Source of the DNA: an uncultured Alphaproteobacteria bacterium
GTDB lineage: Bacteria > Pseudomonadota > Alphaproteobacteria > HIMB59
NCBI GenBank assembly: GCA_902588615.1
Contig: CACIPV010000008.1
Location: 1-50,319, forward strand
Length of the DNA stretch: 50,319 nucleotides
Reading direction: 5' to 3'
Made by a program: the position numbers and the translations under genes. The notes beneath the pieces were generated by a model that ran no database searches, was not told the origin of the DNA, and saw nothing but the letters and a program-made list of their open reading frames with translations. How positions within the stretch are numbered: position 1 is the first letter of the stretch; each line of letters opens with the position of its first letter. Positions 1 to 8,893 of the stretch are shown here, one piece after another.

Positions 1-2
1 GA

Positions 3-503
3 GGGAGGATTCACACCTCGGCTGCAACTGTTGCTGTTTTGCCAGAGGCTGAGGACGTTGACTTAGAAATAAAAGATACTGATTTAAGAATAGACGTTTA
101 TAGATCAGGAGGGGCGGGAGGCCAATCGGTAAATACAACAGATAGCGCTGTAAGAATTACACATTTACCTACAAACATAGTAGTAACTCAACAAGACGAA
201 AGATCTCAACATAAAAATAAAGCTAAAGCATTAAAAATTCTACGATCTAGATTATATGAAGTTGAAAGAATTAAGAAACAAGAAGAGGTTTCATCCAATA
301 GAAAAAATCAAGTTGGTTCAGGAGATAGATCAGAAAGAATTAGAACATATAATTTCCCACAAGGCAGAGTATCAGATCATAGAATTAACTTAACGCTCTA
401 TAAATTAGACCAGTTTTTAACTGGCGAGGCATTAGATGAAATGATATCAGCTTTGTCAGCCAGTGAACAAGCAGAAAAATTAACCCAACTTAATGCTAAG
501 TAA
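3..503 (+). CDS. prfA: Peptide chain release factor 1, C-terminal part (5' end outside window)
   Basis: RF1 recognises UAA and UAG stop codons and triggers peptidyl-tRNA hydrolysis. The frame is open from the window edge: base 3 onward reads [18 protein letters not shown], the RF1 core, so the gene is 5'-truncated by the window and the TTG at 39 is internal. The catalytic GGQ motif is encoded at 117-125 in the context [15 protein letters not shown]. It is followed by the conserved [42 protein letters not shown] and INLTLY segments. The last 11 bases overlap prmC, whose product methylates this GGQ glutamine, so the enzyme and its substrate are encoded together. RF1 rather than RF2 is favoured by the INLTLYKLD ending and by the prmC linkage. 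Confidence 0.97.
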   Translation, partial: GRIHTSAATVAVLPEAEDVDLEIKDTDLRIDVYRSGGAGGQSVNTTDSAVRITHLPTNIVVTQQDERSQHKNKAKALKILRSRLYEVERIKKQEEVSSNRKNQVGSGDRSERIRTYNFPQGRVSDHRINLTLYKLDQFLTGEALDEMISALSASEQAEKLTQLNAK

Positions 504-1359
504 AAACTATTTAAATAAATTAGATATAAAAAAAATATTACTTGAAAATTTAAACTCAATTACTGGACCTCAAGCTGAACAAGAGTCCCAAATAATGATC
601 TCATATTCTTCATCTAAAAGTGAAAATAATTTAGATATTAATAATAGTGAAGTCGATCAAAAATTAATTAATAAGATCCTAAATGAAAGAGTAAAAGGAA
701 AGCCATTAGCAAAAATAATCAACGAAAAAGGTTTTTGGAAAAAAATTTTCTATACAGATGATTACACTTTAGATCCAAGAGCTGACTCAGAAATATTAGT
801 TGAACAATTTTTAATTGATTTTAAAAAAAATAAAAATCAAAAACATTTGAAGTTGCTTGATTTGTGTTGTGGGACCGGGTGCCTAGGTATTTCTATTATA
901 GATGAACTTGATAATGGATTTTGTGATTTTATTGATGTTTCTAAACAGGCTCTCATTGCTTGTAAAAAAAATATAATAAAATTTAAACAACAACAAAAAA
1001 CAACAGTGTTTCAGTCAAATTTATTTGAAAATTATCCAATTAATAGACTAAAATATATTGATTTTATTGTTTGTAACCCACCGTATATACCAACAAGAAA
1101 TTATTTAAATCTAAATCAAGAGACTCAACATGATCCAAGAATTTCACTTGATGGTGGAAAATTAGGTATGGATTATTATGTTAAAATTATTAATTTTTTA
1201 ATTAGTGTAAAATTTAAAGGGATCGTTTATTTCGAAATTGATCCAATTATTACCAAAAACATGTATAAATTATTGTTAGAAAAAAGTGTGAAAATAGTTT
1301 ATAAAAAGACAGATTATCTTAATTTAGATAGACTGATAAAGTTAAAATTCCCTGGATAA
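493..1359 (+). CDS. prmC: Release factor glutamine N5-methyltransferase PrmC (HemK)
   Basis: SAM-dependent methyltransferase that modifies the Gln of the GGQ motif in release factors. The 288-aa protein has the usual family length. An N-terminal helical domain covers about residues 1-90, and PRADSE (95-100) corresponds to the PRxETE motif preceding the Rossmann domain. The SAM-binding loop is CGTGCLG (126-132) and the substrate-amide motif is NPPY (195-198). The ATG lies inside the 3' end of prfA, giving an 11-bp overlap that suggests translational coupling. The N-terminal domain is divergent and rich in Ser and Asn, but all catalytic motifs are present. Confidence 0.95.
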   Translation: MLSKNYLNKLDIKKILLENLNSITGPQAEQESQIMISYSSSKSENNLDINNSEVDQKLINKILNERVKGKPLAKIINEKGFWKKIFYTDDYTLDPRADSEILVEQFLIDFKKNKNQKHLKLLDLCCGTGCLGISIIDELDNGFCDFIDVSKQALIACKKNIIKFKQQQKTTVFQSNLFENYPINRLKYIDFIVCNPPYIPTRNYLNLNQETQHDPRISLDGGKLGMDYYVKIINFLISVKFKGIVYFEIDPIITKNMYKLLLEKSVKIVYKKTDYLNLDRLIKLKFPG

Positions 1360-1398
1360 CAAATAATGGGCTTCTTTAGAGATAATTGAAAAAAATTT

Positions 1399-1788
1399 AT
1401 GAAAAATTTTGTTAAAAGAAAGACTTACGGCGGTCAAAGAAAAATGAACTCATCTAGATCTGGTGTTGCTGACTCTCCTTATCTTCAATCTAATGGAAAT
1501 TCTAACGGTTTTAAAAGAAATGGAAAAAACCCAAAAGGTCAATATAACGACTATCTTATCAAAGCAAAAGATGCTAAAGGCCAGGGTGATGATGTATTAG
1601 AGCAGTTTTACCTTCAACATGCTGAACATTATCTTAGACAATCAGATAATACAAATAGAGGTTTTGTTGCAAGAAAAGTTATAAGTAAAGACAAAACTGA
1701 AAATAATGACAGCGATTTGGATAAAGATAATAAATCAGAACGTAACCCAACTTCCGATTTTGACGATCTAGCTAGTCAGTTAGCTTAA
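1399..1788 (+). CDS. DUF4167 domain protein, alphaproteobacterial
   Basis: Small basic protein of 129 aa with a Gly/Arg/Asn-rich N-terminus. The core GQYNDYLIKAKDAKGQGD followed by LEQFYLQHAEHYLR matches the DUF4167 family, whose signature is an ARDA..GD....NYLQHAEHY-like helix. The C-terminal third is acidic and low in complexity. In alphaproteobacteria this family commonly follows prfA and prmC, as here, 39 bp after prmC. The function is unknown; a nucleic-acid or ribosome-related role is only a guess from the charge pattern and the linkage. Its last four bases overlap the convergent M23 peptidase gene. Confidence 0.85.
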   Translation: MKNFVKRKTYGGQRKMNSSRSGVADSPYLQSNGNSNGFKRNGKNPKGQYNDYLIKAKDAKGQGDDVLEQFYLQHAEHYLRQSDNTNRGFVARKVISKDKTENNDSDLDKDNKSERNPTSDFDDLASQLA

Positions 1789-3254
1789 TTTATTTTATTT
1801 TTATAAATTTTAACTTTCTCTTCTATTTTAGAAACCAATATTTGAAATTCATTTAATTGTTGTTCATTAAGCTTTCTTCCTGAAGGCAGTTTAAGTGTTG
1901 CTGGATTTATTTGTTTTCCATTAACAATAATTTCATAATGTAAATGAGGTCCAGTTGATTTTCCTGTTGAACCTACATAACCAATAACATCACCCTGTTT
2001 AACTCTTACACCACTTGATATTCCTTTTTTATAACCATTAAGATGCGCGTAAGCTGTTTTATAAGTGCTATCGTGACGAATTCTAATATATTTTCCATAT
2101 CCCCCATTTCTTCCTATGTACTCTACAACGCCATTTCCGGCAGCAAAAATTGGAGTTCCTGTTGGAGCAGCAAAATCTACTCCTTTGTGCATTTTATTAT
2201 AACCTGAGATAGGATGTTTTCTCATACCATAGCTGGAACTGAGCCTTGCACCATTAATTGGAGTTTTCATTAAGCTTTTTGTCATTCCTTTACCTTTCTC
2301 GTCAAAATATTCGCTGAATTCTCCGTTGTCATAAAGATAGTAAATTAATGGGGTCCCTCTTGATGATAGCATTAGGTATTTTGGATCTTCGATTTGAATT
2401 GTCTTACCGTCATTATTTACCTTTTTGACAAATAGCATTTCAAAATTATCACCTTCATAAATATCTCTCTGAAAATCAACATCAAAACTGTAAATCCTGA
2501 TAATTTCATTAATTACTATTTCAGATAATCCTTGATCTTTCATAGCTTTATATAAACTTGTTTTTATTTCTCCAGTTACAAAAATTTCTTCAGAATTTAG
2601 AGGAATTTCATTAATTTCATAAATAAAATTATCATTTAGGTAAGATATGATTAATTTTTTAGTGTCAGAATATTTATAAATTAGGTCAAAAGTATTTAAA
2701 CCCTCAGCATCATATTCGCTGAATATTTTTACAGTGTCCCCTATATATAATTTAGAAAAATCATAATATTCTTTTCCGTTGAGTATTACTAAGTCTATAT
2801 CTCTACCTTTTAGGCCTCCTTTTTTTAAAACTTTTGCAAAATTATCTCCCTTTGAAACTATGATTTCATCAAAATTATTTTTTAATTTCTCATCTATCTT
2901 ATTTTCAATAGGTAAAGAGTCTTCTGGTGTTTTTATATTAACTTTCTCTTCTTTATTGGTTAAGTCTTTATCAAAAATATTTGATAAATTATCAAGTGTT
3001 ATATTTTCAAAATAATTTTTTGATTTTTCTTCATCAAATATTGGCTCGTCTAAACTCTCAATACTTATAACATCATAATATTTTTGAAATTTTTTTTTAT
3101 CAAAATAGTTAATATTTACATCATCATAAATATAAGCATATTCATTGTTTATTTTTACGAAATCAGAATAACTTATATAAAAGCAAAAAAAGCTGATTAA
3201 AAACAATAAAGTTGTTAGTGATGCCTTTATTGTAAAACTATTTGTCCTTGCCAT
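1785..3254 (-). CDS. Membrane-anchored M23 family metallopeptidase (murein DD-endopeptidase type)
   Basis: 489-aa predicted peptidoglycan endopeptidase. One N-terminal membrane segment (about residues 9-28) would anchor it with the bulk in the periplasm. A middle part (about 130-190, starting near SKGDNFAKVLKKGGL) resembles an OapA/LysM-like wall-associated domain. The C-terminal M23 domain carries all expected zinc ligands: H356 and D360 in HKGVD, and the HLH motif at 437-439. Such enzymes cut peptide cross-links during wall growth. The gene converges on DUF4167 with a 4-bp overlap and diverges from the Gate-domain gene across 43 bp, which must hold its promoter. The specific bond cleaved cannot be told from sequence. 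Confidence 0.9.
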   Translation of the reverse strand: MARTNSFTIKASLTTLLFLISFFCFYISYSDFVKINNEYAYIYDDVNINYFDKKKFQKYYDVISIESLDEPIFDEEKSKNYFENITLDNLSNIFDKDLTNKEEKVNIKTPEDSLPIENKIDEKLKNNFDEIIVSKGDNFAKVLKKGGLKGRDIDLVILNGKEYYDFSKLYIGDTVKIFSEYDAEGLNTFDLIYKYSDTKKLIISYLNDNFIYEINEIPLNSEEIFVTGEIKTSLYKAMKDQGLSEIVINEIIRIYSFDVDFQRDIYEGDNFEMLFVKKVNNDGKTIQIEDPKYLMLSSRGTPLIYYLYDNGEFSEYFDEKGKGMTKSLMKTPINGARLSSSYGMRKHPISGYNKMHKGVDFAAPTGTPIFAAGNGVVEYIGRNGGYGKYIRIRHDSTYKTAYAHLNGYKKGISSGVRVKQGDVIGYVGSTGKSTGPHLHYEIIVNGKQINPATLKLPSGRKLNEQQLNEFQILVSKIEEKVKIYKNKIN

Positions 3255-3297
3255 TTATTTCTTTATAAAGAAGTAAAATTAATCGATTGTTATCATA

Positions 3298-4254
3298 ATG
3301 GAAAAATCTAAAAAAATACTAGTAAATATATTTCAAGAAACTAGTAAAATTTTTTGGATTTTATTCAAAGTTATTTTACCCGTTGTCATAATTATTAGAA
3401 TCCTCGAGCTTATCGGGGCAATCCCTTTTTTAGCTAAATTCCTAGAGCCATTAACAAGTTTTATTGGTATAGATGGTTCATTAGGACTAGTCTGGATGGC
3501 TGCTATATTAGTGAATATATACGCAGGCTTGGCTGCTTTTGCATCCCTTCAAGCAATATTCGATTACACAATAGCTGAAACTACAATTTTAGGATTAATT
3601 ATACTTATAGCACATAGTTTACCAATTGAAGTAGCTATTGCACAAAAATCAAGAATTTCATGGGTATTTAATTTAACTTTTAGATTCGTAAATGCTGTAA
3701 TTGCAGGAAAAATATTAAATTTAATTTTTACTAATTATAATTTATTTAATGAACCTAATAATTCAATCTTACAAGTCCCAATTAAAGATGTTTCAAATTT
3801 AGAGTGGGCTATTTCACAACTTCAAAATTTTTTCCTAATTTTCTTAATAATATTTTTTATTATATCGACAATTAATATACTCAAAGCAATTGGCATTTGG
3901 AAATTTATAATTAATATTTTGAAAATTCCTTTGTCCTATTTGGGAATGTCAGAGAAAGTAGCTAATATAATTTTAATAGGCTTAACATTAGGAATTTCGT
4001 TTGGAGGGGGTTTTTTAATAGAAGAGTCTAGAAAAAATAATATATCGAAAAAAGATATTTTACTGTCTTTGTCTTTTTTAAGCTTATGTCATAGCATAAT
4101 TGAAGATACAATATTAATTTTGTTATTAGGTAGTCATATTTCTGGTATTTTATTTTTTAGATTTATTTATACCATTATTATAATTCTTATTATGAAAGTT
4201 TTATTAGAAACAAAAATGCAAAAATTTATATTGAGTAAAATTACAGATGAATAA
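3298..4254 (+). CDS. Nucleoside recognition (Gate) domain membrane protein
   Basis: 318-aa polytopic inner-membrane protein with about eight hydrophobic segments. The N-terminal half has the pattern of the nucleoside-recognition/Gate family (SpmA/SpmB and nucleoside-transporter-like): a WILFKVILPVVIIIRILE helix, then GLVWMAAILVNIYAGLAAF, then LIILIAHSLPIEVAIAQKS. The C-terminal half repeats a similar helix-loop arrangement (GGGFLIEESRKNNIS, LCHSIIEDTILILLLG). The substrate is unknown; proteins of this family are often annotated as transporters without direct evidence. It overlaps the following DUF1045 gene by 8 bp and so is probably co-transcribed with it. Confidence 0.8.
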   Translation: MEKSKKILVNIFQETSKIFWILFKVILPVVIIIRILELIGAIPFLAKFLEPLTSFIGIDGSLGLVWMAAILVNIYAGLAAFASLQAIFDYTIAETTILGLIILIAHSLPIEVAIAQKSRISWVFNLTFRFVNAVIAGKILNLIFTNYNLFNEPNNSILQVPIKDVSNLEWAISQLQNFFLIFLIIFFIISTINILKAIGIWKFIINILKIPLSYLGMSEKVANIILIGLTLGISFGGGFLIEESRKNNISKKDILLSLSFLSLCHSIIEDTILILLLGSHISGILFFRFIYTIIIILIMKVLLETKMQKFILSKITDE

Positions 4255-4864
4255 TTATATTCAATTTCCTCGTTACTCAATTTATCTAATACCCAATAAA
4301 TTATTTATTGATCAAGTTGAGAAATTACTTTTAAAAAATAATGCAAAATATGATAACATTGAAATATCTCAGTATGGCCTTCATTATACTGTCAAAGCTC
4401 CTTTTTATTTAAGTCATCTTTATAATGAAGAGGAACTTATTAATTCATTTCAAGAATACTTTTTATCTAATCAGAATAAATCTTATAAAGAAGTATTTAA
4501 TGTTTTAGGCTTAAAGAAAATTAAAAATGTTTTTGCTCTAGAAATGAATTCTAATGAAAAATTTAATTTTCTTTGCAATGATATAATGAGGTATTTTGAT
4601 TTATATAGAAAAACCCTCAATCAACAAGAAGTTCAAAAAGATATTAAGCGTTTCAGTAATTTAACTTCTTTAGAGATGGAATATTATTTAATATGGGGAT
4701 ATCCTTATTTATTTGAGTTCAACAATCACCATATCTCAGTATCAGATATCAAAAAAGAGATAATATTTGATAACTCAATCAAATCTTTGAATTACTCTAA
4801 TATCAGCTTAATGAGACAAGATAGCTTAAATAGTAAATTTATCTCTATATGTAAAAGCGATTAG
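4247..4864 (+). CDS. DUF1045 family 2H-phosphoesterase-like protein
   Basis: 205-aa protein matching DUF1045, often labelled a phosphonate-metabolism protein. It starts with RYSIYLIP, carries the first active-site motif HYT (H46, T48) in QYGLHYTVKAPF, and ends with WGYPYLFEF and a second motif HIS (H162, S164). Two H-x-T/S motifs are the hallmark of the 2H phosphoesterase superfamily, which acts on cyclic or linear phosphodiester bonds. DUF1045 genes usually lie in phn operons; no phosphonate gene is visible here, so the usual label is doubtful in this context. The 8-bp overlap with the Gate-domain gene suggests a functional pair. The substrate is unknown. Confidence 0.8.
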   Translation: MNNYIQFPRYSIYLIPNKLFIDQVEKLLLKNNAKYDNIEISQYGLHYTVKAPFYLSHLYNEEELINSFQEYFLSNQNKSYKEVFNVLGLKKIKNVFALEMNSNEKFNFLCNDIMRYFDLYRKTLNQQEVQKDIKRFSNLTSLEMEYYLIWGYPYLFEFNNHHISVSDIKKEIIFDNSIKSLNYSNISLMRQDSLNSKFISICKSD

Positions 4865-4919
4865 TCTTAATGCTAAAATTATTTACACTACAGTAATAGT
4901 TAAATAATATATTTTGCTC

Positions 4920-5798
4920 ATGGGAATTTACGTTAAAAAAAAGAAATTTAATATTTTAAATTTTTTTTTGATTTTTTTATTTTTAATTATAGTTCTTACA
5001 ACTTTATATTTTTTTAACATTTTTTCAGAAAAAAAGATTTTTGATTTACCAAATATTGAAAATACACAGTTTGAAGAAGGGTCAAATCAAATTATCGAAC
5101 CAGATTTAGGCTCTTATTTAAAAAAAGAAGAAGTAAATTTTGATGAGTATTTTACCAAAAAGGAATTTGATCAAAATATAAAAAAATTTATAGAGGAAAA
5201 TCCAGATTATATCTTAAGTGTTCTTAGAGAATATCAATTAGAGCAGAATAAATTAGAACAAGAAAAAACTAATCAAAAAAATATCTCAAGTATAAAAAAT
5301 TTAAATCTTGCATATCATCCTATGTACTTGGGCGATTCAAATTCCGCAAAAGTTATTTATGAATTTGTTGATTATAATTGTGGTTATTGTCAAAAATTTC
5401 ATCAAGAATTAATAAATGTAATGAAAGATAATTCATTAAAACTTGTTATTATACAGATGCCAATTTTAGGGAATTTTTCAGAAGAATTGACTAAGTTGGC
5501 ATTAGCTTCCTCTTTGCAAGGTCAATTTAAGGTTGTCCATAATTATTTATATTCTACTGAGAGAAAATCAAAAATGGAGGATATTTTGGCCGACTTATTT
5601 CTAAGGGGTGTTGATCTTGACATACTAAAGAATGATTTAGACTCGCAAGAGGTATCAGACTTTCTATCTATTCATAGAAGTTACGCTGATGAATTTAAAT
5701 TTACTGGAACACCTGCAACTATAATTGGAAATCAAATAATTCCAGGCTTTATCGATGCAGATAAAATTACTGAGATTTTGGAAAAAGAATTTTCCTGA
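4920..5798 (+). CDS. Membrane-anchored DsbA/Com1-like thiol-disulfide oxidoreductase
   Basis: 292 aa from the ATG at 4920; an in-frame TTG lies two codons upstream but ATG is preferred. A hydrophobic segment at about residues 12-33 anchors the protein. A charged linker with a coiled-coil-like helix follows (about 75-125). The thioredoxin-fold domain then begins at VIYEFVDYNCGYC, with the redox motif CGYC at 154-157 and a cis-Pro loop FTGTPATIIG near the C-terminus. It likely oxidises or isomerises disulfides of exported proteins. The layout resembles Com1/DsbA-family proteins of alphaproteobacteria. It sits 5 bp before murJ, so co-transcription is likely. Confidence 0.9.
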   Translation: MGIYVKKKKFNILNFFLIFLFLIIVLTTLYFFNIFSEKKIFDLPNIENTQFEEGSNQIIEPDLGSYLKKEEVNFDEYFTKKEFDQNIKKFIEENPDYILSVLREYQLEQNKLEQEKTNQKNISSIKNLNLAYHPMYLGDSNSAKVIYEFVDYNCGYCQKFHQELINVMKDNSLKLVIIQMPILGNFSEELTKLALASSLQGQFKVVHNYLYSTERKSKMEDILADLFLRGVDLDILKNDLDSQEVSDFLSIHRSYADEFKFTGTPATIIGNQIIPGFIDADKITEILEKEFS

Positions 5799-5803
5799 GC
5801 TCA

Positions 5804-7324
5804 ATGAAAATCAGTAATTTTTCAAAGATTTCTTCAAATATTTTTGGATCTCGTGTAACCGGATTTATTAGAGACATACTTTTTGCAAATTATTTAGGTG
5901 CCAATTTGATGTCAGATGCATTCCTTTTTGCTTACAGATTACCAAATTTATTTAGAAGAATTTTTGCTGAGGGTTCAATGAATAGTGTATTTATTCCTTT
6001 GTATGTAAATCAAAAAAAAATGAATTCAAAATCAGCAAATGATTTTATATGGATAGTTTTCAACTTTTTTTTTATAATTACTTTATTTTTATCTTTTTTA
6101 ATATTTTTCTTTACTGAGCAAGTCATATCAATTTTAGCCCCAGGATTTTTATTAAATAAAAGTCAATTTTTACTAGCAAATCAGTTACTGATTATAACTT
6201 TTCCTTTTTTGATATTTGTGACTCTATCATCAGTGTTGAGTTCAGTTTTGAACGTGAGAGGAAAATTTTTTTTACCTTCCTTCTTATCAGTAATTCTAAA
6301 TATTTTTATGATTGTAACTTTGGTGTCATTCAAGTCTAACTCTCATTTTGCACTCGCTTGGTCAATGATAATAGCTGGTTTCACTCAATTGATCCTTTTA
6401 TTTATCAATTTAGGCACAATAAAAATATTTTGGGGTATCGGTTTAAAGAGTATAAAAGTCTTGTCTAAAGAGCTTAAAAAATTCTTTGGAAGATTTCTGT
6501 ATTCTTTACTGGGTTCAGGTATTATTCAATTAAATATTTTTATCTCAATGTTATTTGCATCTTTAGTAGGCGGGGGAGCTATAAGCCAAATTTACTACGC
6601 TGATAGAATTATCGACTTACCATTTGCTCTTATTGCAGTTGCTATGTCTTTTACACTTTTGCCATACTTGAGCAAAAATATTTCAGATGAGACTAAAAAT
6701 TCTAAAGCTTTCAACGAAACAGTAATATTTTGCTTTCTTTTTGCTATCCCAAGCGCATTTGGTATTTTTATTCTGAGTGAAGATATTATAAGAGCATTAT
6801 TTGGTAGGGGTGAATTTAATAATAATGATGTGTTAACTACATCTAAGATTTTAATAGTCTACTCTTTTTCATTGCCAGGATATATGCTCGCTCGAATTTT
6901 TAATCAAGTTTTTTACTCTTATGAAAAAGTTGAGTACCCTGTTAAAGCAGCTGTCCCAACATTTATATGTAATTTTATTTTATGTTTTCTTCTTTATAGG
7001 CCTTTGGGTGTCTTGGGTTTAGCTATATCAGGTGCTGTGAGTATATGGCTAAATTTATTTGTTCAAATTTTTTACTTAAGAAAAAATTTTAGAAGTTTTT
7101 ATGAAAAATTATTAATTTTTGATTTTAAGAAACTATTAAAGATATTATTTAGTGCAACTATCATGGTGATTTCAATATTAATATTTACAAAAATTTTGGA
7201 TTTGAACATTTATTTAGATTTATTCATTCAAATAATCATTGGCTTGATAGTATATTTTTTGATTTTAAATTGGCTTAAATTAAATGAAATAAAACTAGTA
7301 TTTCAATTAAATAAATTTAATTAG
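5804..7324 (+). CDS. murJ: Lipid II flippase MurJ (MviN)
   Basis: 506-aa polytopic protein of the MOP superfamily, with about 13-14 hydrophobic helices. The N-terminus is the MurJ signature: SRVTGFIRDILFANYLGA, SDAFLFAYRLPNLFRRIFAEGSMN and SVFIPLY. Further family marks are YYADRIIDLPFALIAVAMSF, LPYLSK and the segment around ALFGRGEF. It moves lipid-linked peptidoglycan precursor across the inner membrane, complementing the mraY-ftsW-ftsI run elsewhere in this window. It follows the DsbA-like gene at once and precedes tRNA-Val by 56 bp. Confidence 0.96.
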   Translation: MKISNFSKISSNIFGSRVTGFIRDILFANYLGANLMSDAFLFAYRLPNLFRRIFAEGSMNSVFIPLYVNQKKMNSKSANDFIWIVFNFFFIITLFLSFLIFFFTEQVISILAPGFLLNKSQFLLANQLLIITFPFLIFVTLSSVLSSVLNVRGKFFLPSFLSVILNIFMIVTLVSFKSNSHFALAWSMIIAGFTQLILLFINLGTIKIFWGIGLKSIKVLSKELKKFFGRFLYSLLGSGIIQLNIFISMLFASLVGGGAISQIYYADRIIDLPFALIAVAMSFTLLPYLSKNISDETKNSKAFNETVIFCFLFAIPSAFGIFILSEDIIRALFGRGEFNNNDVLTTSKILIVYSFSLPGYMLARIFNQVFYSYEKVEYPVKAAVPTFICNFILCFLLYRPLGVLGLAISGAVSIWLNLFVQIFYLRKNFRSFYEKLLIFDFKKLLKILFSATIMVISILIFTKILDLNIYLDLFIQIIIGLIVYFLILNWLKLNEIKLVFQLNKFN

Positions 7325-7380
7325 GAATTTTATTTACTAATTTTTAATTTAATTTAAAAGTATTTATCCCTATTTTTATG

Positions 7381-7457
7381 GGCGTGTAGCTCAGTTGGTT
7401 AGAGTACTTGCTCGACACGCAAGGGGTCACAGGTTCGAATCCTGTCACGCCCACCAT
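7381..7457 (+). tRNA. tRNA-Val (anticodon GAC), CCA encoded
   Basis: A 77-nt cloverleaf: acceptor GGGCGTG/CACGCCC, D-stem GCTC/GAGT, anticodon stem CTTGC/GCAAG, T-stem ACAGG/CCTGT with TTCGAAT loop, discriminator A73 and encoded CCA. The seven-base anticodon loop is TCGACAC, placing G-A-C at 34-36, so it reads GUC and GUU valine codons. Position 33 is C rather than the near-universal U. A73 fits valine identity; aspartate would need GTC and usually G73. Confidence 0.95.
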
Positions 7458-7492
7458 TTACTTTTAAACTTGATGATATATGATTAATTTGA

Positions 7493-7978
7493 ATGAAAAA
7501 GTTTTTACTGAGCTTAATAATTTTTGTGCTTTCATCAAACATAACCATAAGTGCAAATAGTTACTCTATCTTTGGAGGCACCTATGATTACGATGATGAC
7601 AATACAACGAATTTATTTGGTCTAAATTATCATATATCTAATAGTGAAATAGACCTGATTAACATTTTAACCATTAACCCAGTTATTGGTGGTTTTATTA
7701 CAGCTGAAAGCGCATCTATGTTTTATGGCGGGTTTGAAACAAATATTGGAGCAGAGTCAATTTATTTGAACCTCTCTTCATCAGCTGGTATTTACAGTAA
7801 TGGGGATGGTAAAGACTTAGGAAATGCTCTCCAATTTAAATCTGAAGTGAATTTATTTTATAGCATATCTAAAGATTCTAGATTTGGTATAGGATCTCAT
7901 CACATTTCTAATGCAGGTTTAAATTCTGTAAATCCAGGCACAAATAATTATTACTTGATTTACAATAGAAATTTCTAA
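7493..7978 (+). CDS. PagL-like lipid A deacylase (acyloxyacyl hydrolase family), outer membrane
   Basis: 161-aa protein with a signal peptide (about residues 1-21, ending near TISA). The rest has the alternating pattern of a small eight-strand beta-barrel and ends in an aromatic residue (NRNF), as outer-membrane barrels do. The segment RFGIGSHHISNAGLNSVNPGTN matches the PagL catalytic region; H137 and S139 correspond to the His-x-Ser pair that removes the 3-O-linked acyl chain from lipid A. The rest of the sequence is divergent, as is usual for PagL homologues. It stands alone between tRNA-Val and the TolQ-like gene. Confidence 0.75.
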   Translation: MKKFLLSLIIFVLSSNITISANSYSIFGGTYDYDDDNTTNLFGLNYHISNSEIDLINILTINPVIGGFITAESASMFYGGFETNIGAESIYLNLSSSAGIYSNGDGKDLGNALQFKSEVNLFYSISKDSRFGIGSHHISNAGLNSVNPGTNNYYLIYNRNF

Positions 7979-8032
7979 AAATTTAATAATTATCCAATTG
8001 TTAATTTGCAAAATTCGTTTATTTTTAGCTTA

Positions 8033-8893
8033 ATGACCAAAAATTTTTTAGCTTATTTACTGTTCTCAATCTTAATTGTAATAATTCTTGTAATTGGATA
8101 TGAGGAAATTAGATATTATTTCGACGCCAATCCTTACATAAATGGAATAATTCTTCTTACACTCATAATTGGTTTTCTTCTGTACTCTTTTAAGATATTC
8201 ACTTTAAGCTCAGAGTTTAGATTCATGAATTCTGTTGCATTTGGAAAATTAAAACTAAACGACTCATCTTTAAACAACTATCCAATTACCAAATCTATTG
8301 CAAATAATCTTGGTATAACAACCACTAACAAAAGTATAACTAAAACACTTGATGAGATACTAGATGATCTTTTATCCACAGTTGAAAGTGGTAGTGACAT
8401 ATCAAAATATCTTATCAACCTAGCTATTTTTCTGGGGCTTATAGGAACTTTTTATGGATTACTTTTAACTATAGGCAGTGTTTCGAATGTTATTGATAGT
8501 TTGTCAATTGAAGAACAAGATTTTGGGGCATTTTTTAACAATTTAAAAGATGGACTAAAGTCACCTTTATCTGGTATGACAATAGCCTTTAGCTCATCGT
8601 TGTTTGGTTTGGTAACTTCTTTGATTTTAGGACTTTATGAAATAATCACTAGAGGCATTAAGCAGAATTATTATGAATTTTGTGAAAATCAAATTCGACT
8701 TTTTTATAGATCTAGTCCTAATACAAATAAATTTAATCAGAATTCCGATAGCACCAACTTCTCTCAAAATATTGTTTCTAAGCTTGATGATTTGGTTAAT
8801 GGTATGAAAAATTCAAATAACGATTTAAGGCAAGAAGTTATTACAGAACTTAAGTCTGTAAGCAAGTCTATCAAAGACTTAGACAAAAAGTGA
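8033..8893 (+). CDS. MotA/TolQ/ExbB-family proton-channel subunit
   Basis: 286 aa from the ATG at 8033; a TTG at 8006 would add nine residues, and ATG is preferred because the first membrane helix follows directly. Four predicted membrane helices lie near 4-23, 36-54, 128-150 and 180-202. The last two carry the family pattern ...FLGLIGTFYGLLLTIG... and ...PLSGMTIAFSSSLFGLVTSLILG..., which line the ion channel in TolQ, ExbB and MotA. The C-terminal 80 residues are cytoplasmic and helical. It overlaps the following OmpA/MotB-type gene by GTGA. The pair should form a peptidoglycan-anchored, ion-driven complex of unknown role. Confidence 0.85.
   Translation: MTKNFLAYLLFSILIVIILVIGYEEIRYYFDANPYINGIILLTLIIGFLLYSFKIFTLSSEFRFMNSVAFGKLKLNDSSLNNYPITKSIANNLGITTTNKSITKTLDEILDDLLSTVESGSDISKYLINLAIFLGLIGTFYGLLLTIGSVSNVIDSLSIEEQDFGAFFNNLKDGLKSPLSGMTIAFSSSLFGLVTSLILGLYEIITRGIKQNYYEFCENQIRLFYRSSPNTNKFNQNSDSTNFSQNIVSKLDDLVNGMKNSNNDLRQEVITELKSVSKSIKDLDKK

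Noticed and set aside
39..503. A complete small release-factor-like gene starting at TTG 39
   Set aside because: The frame is open to the window edge and already encodes RF1 core residues upstream, so this is a truncated prfA.
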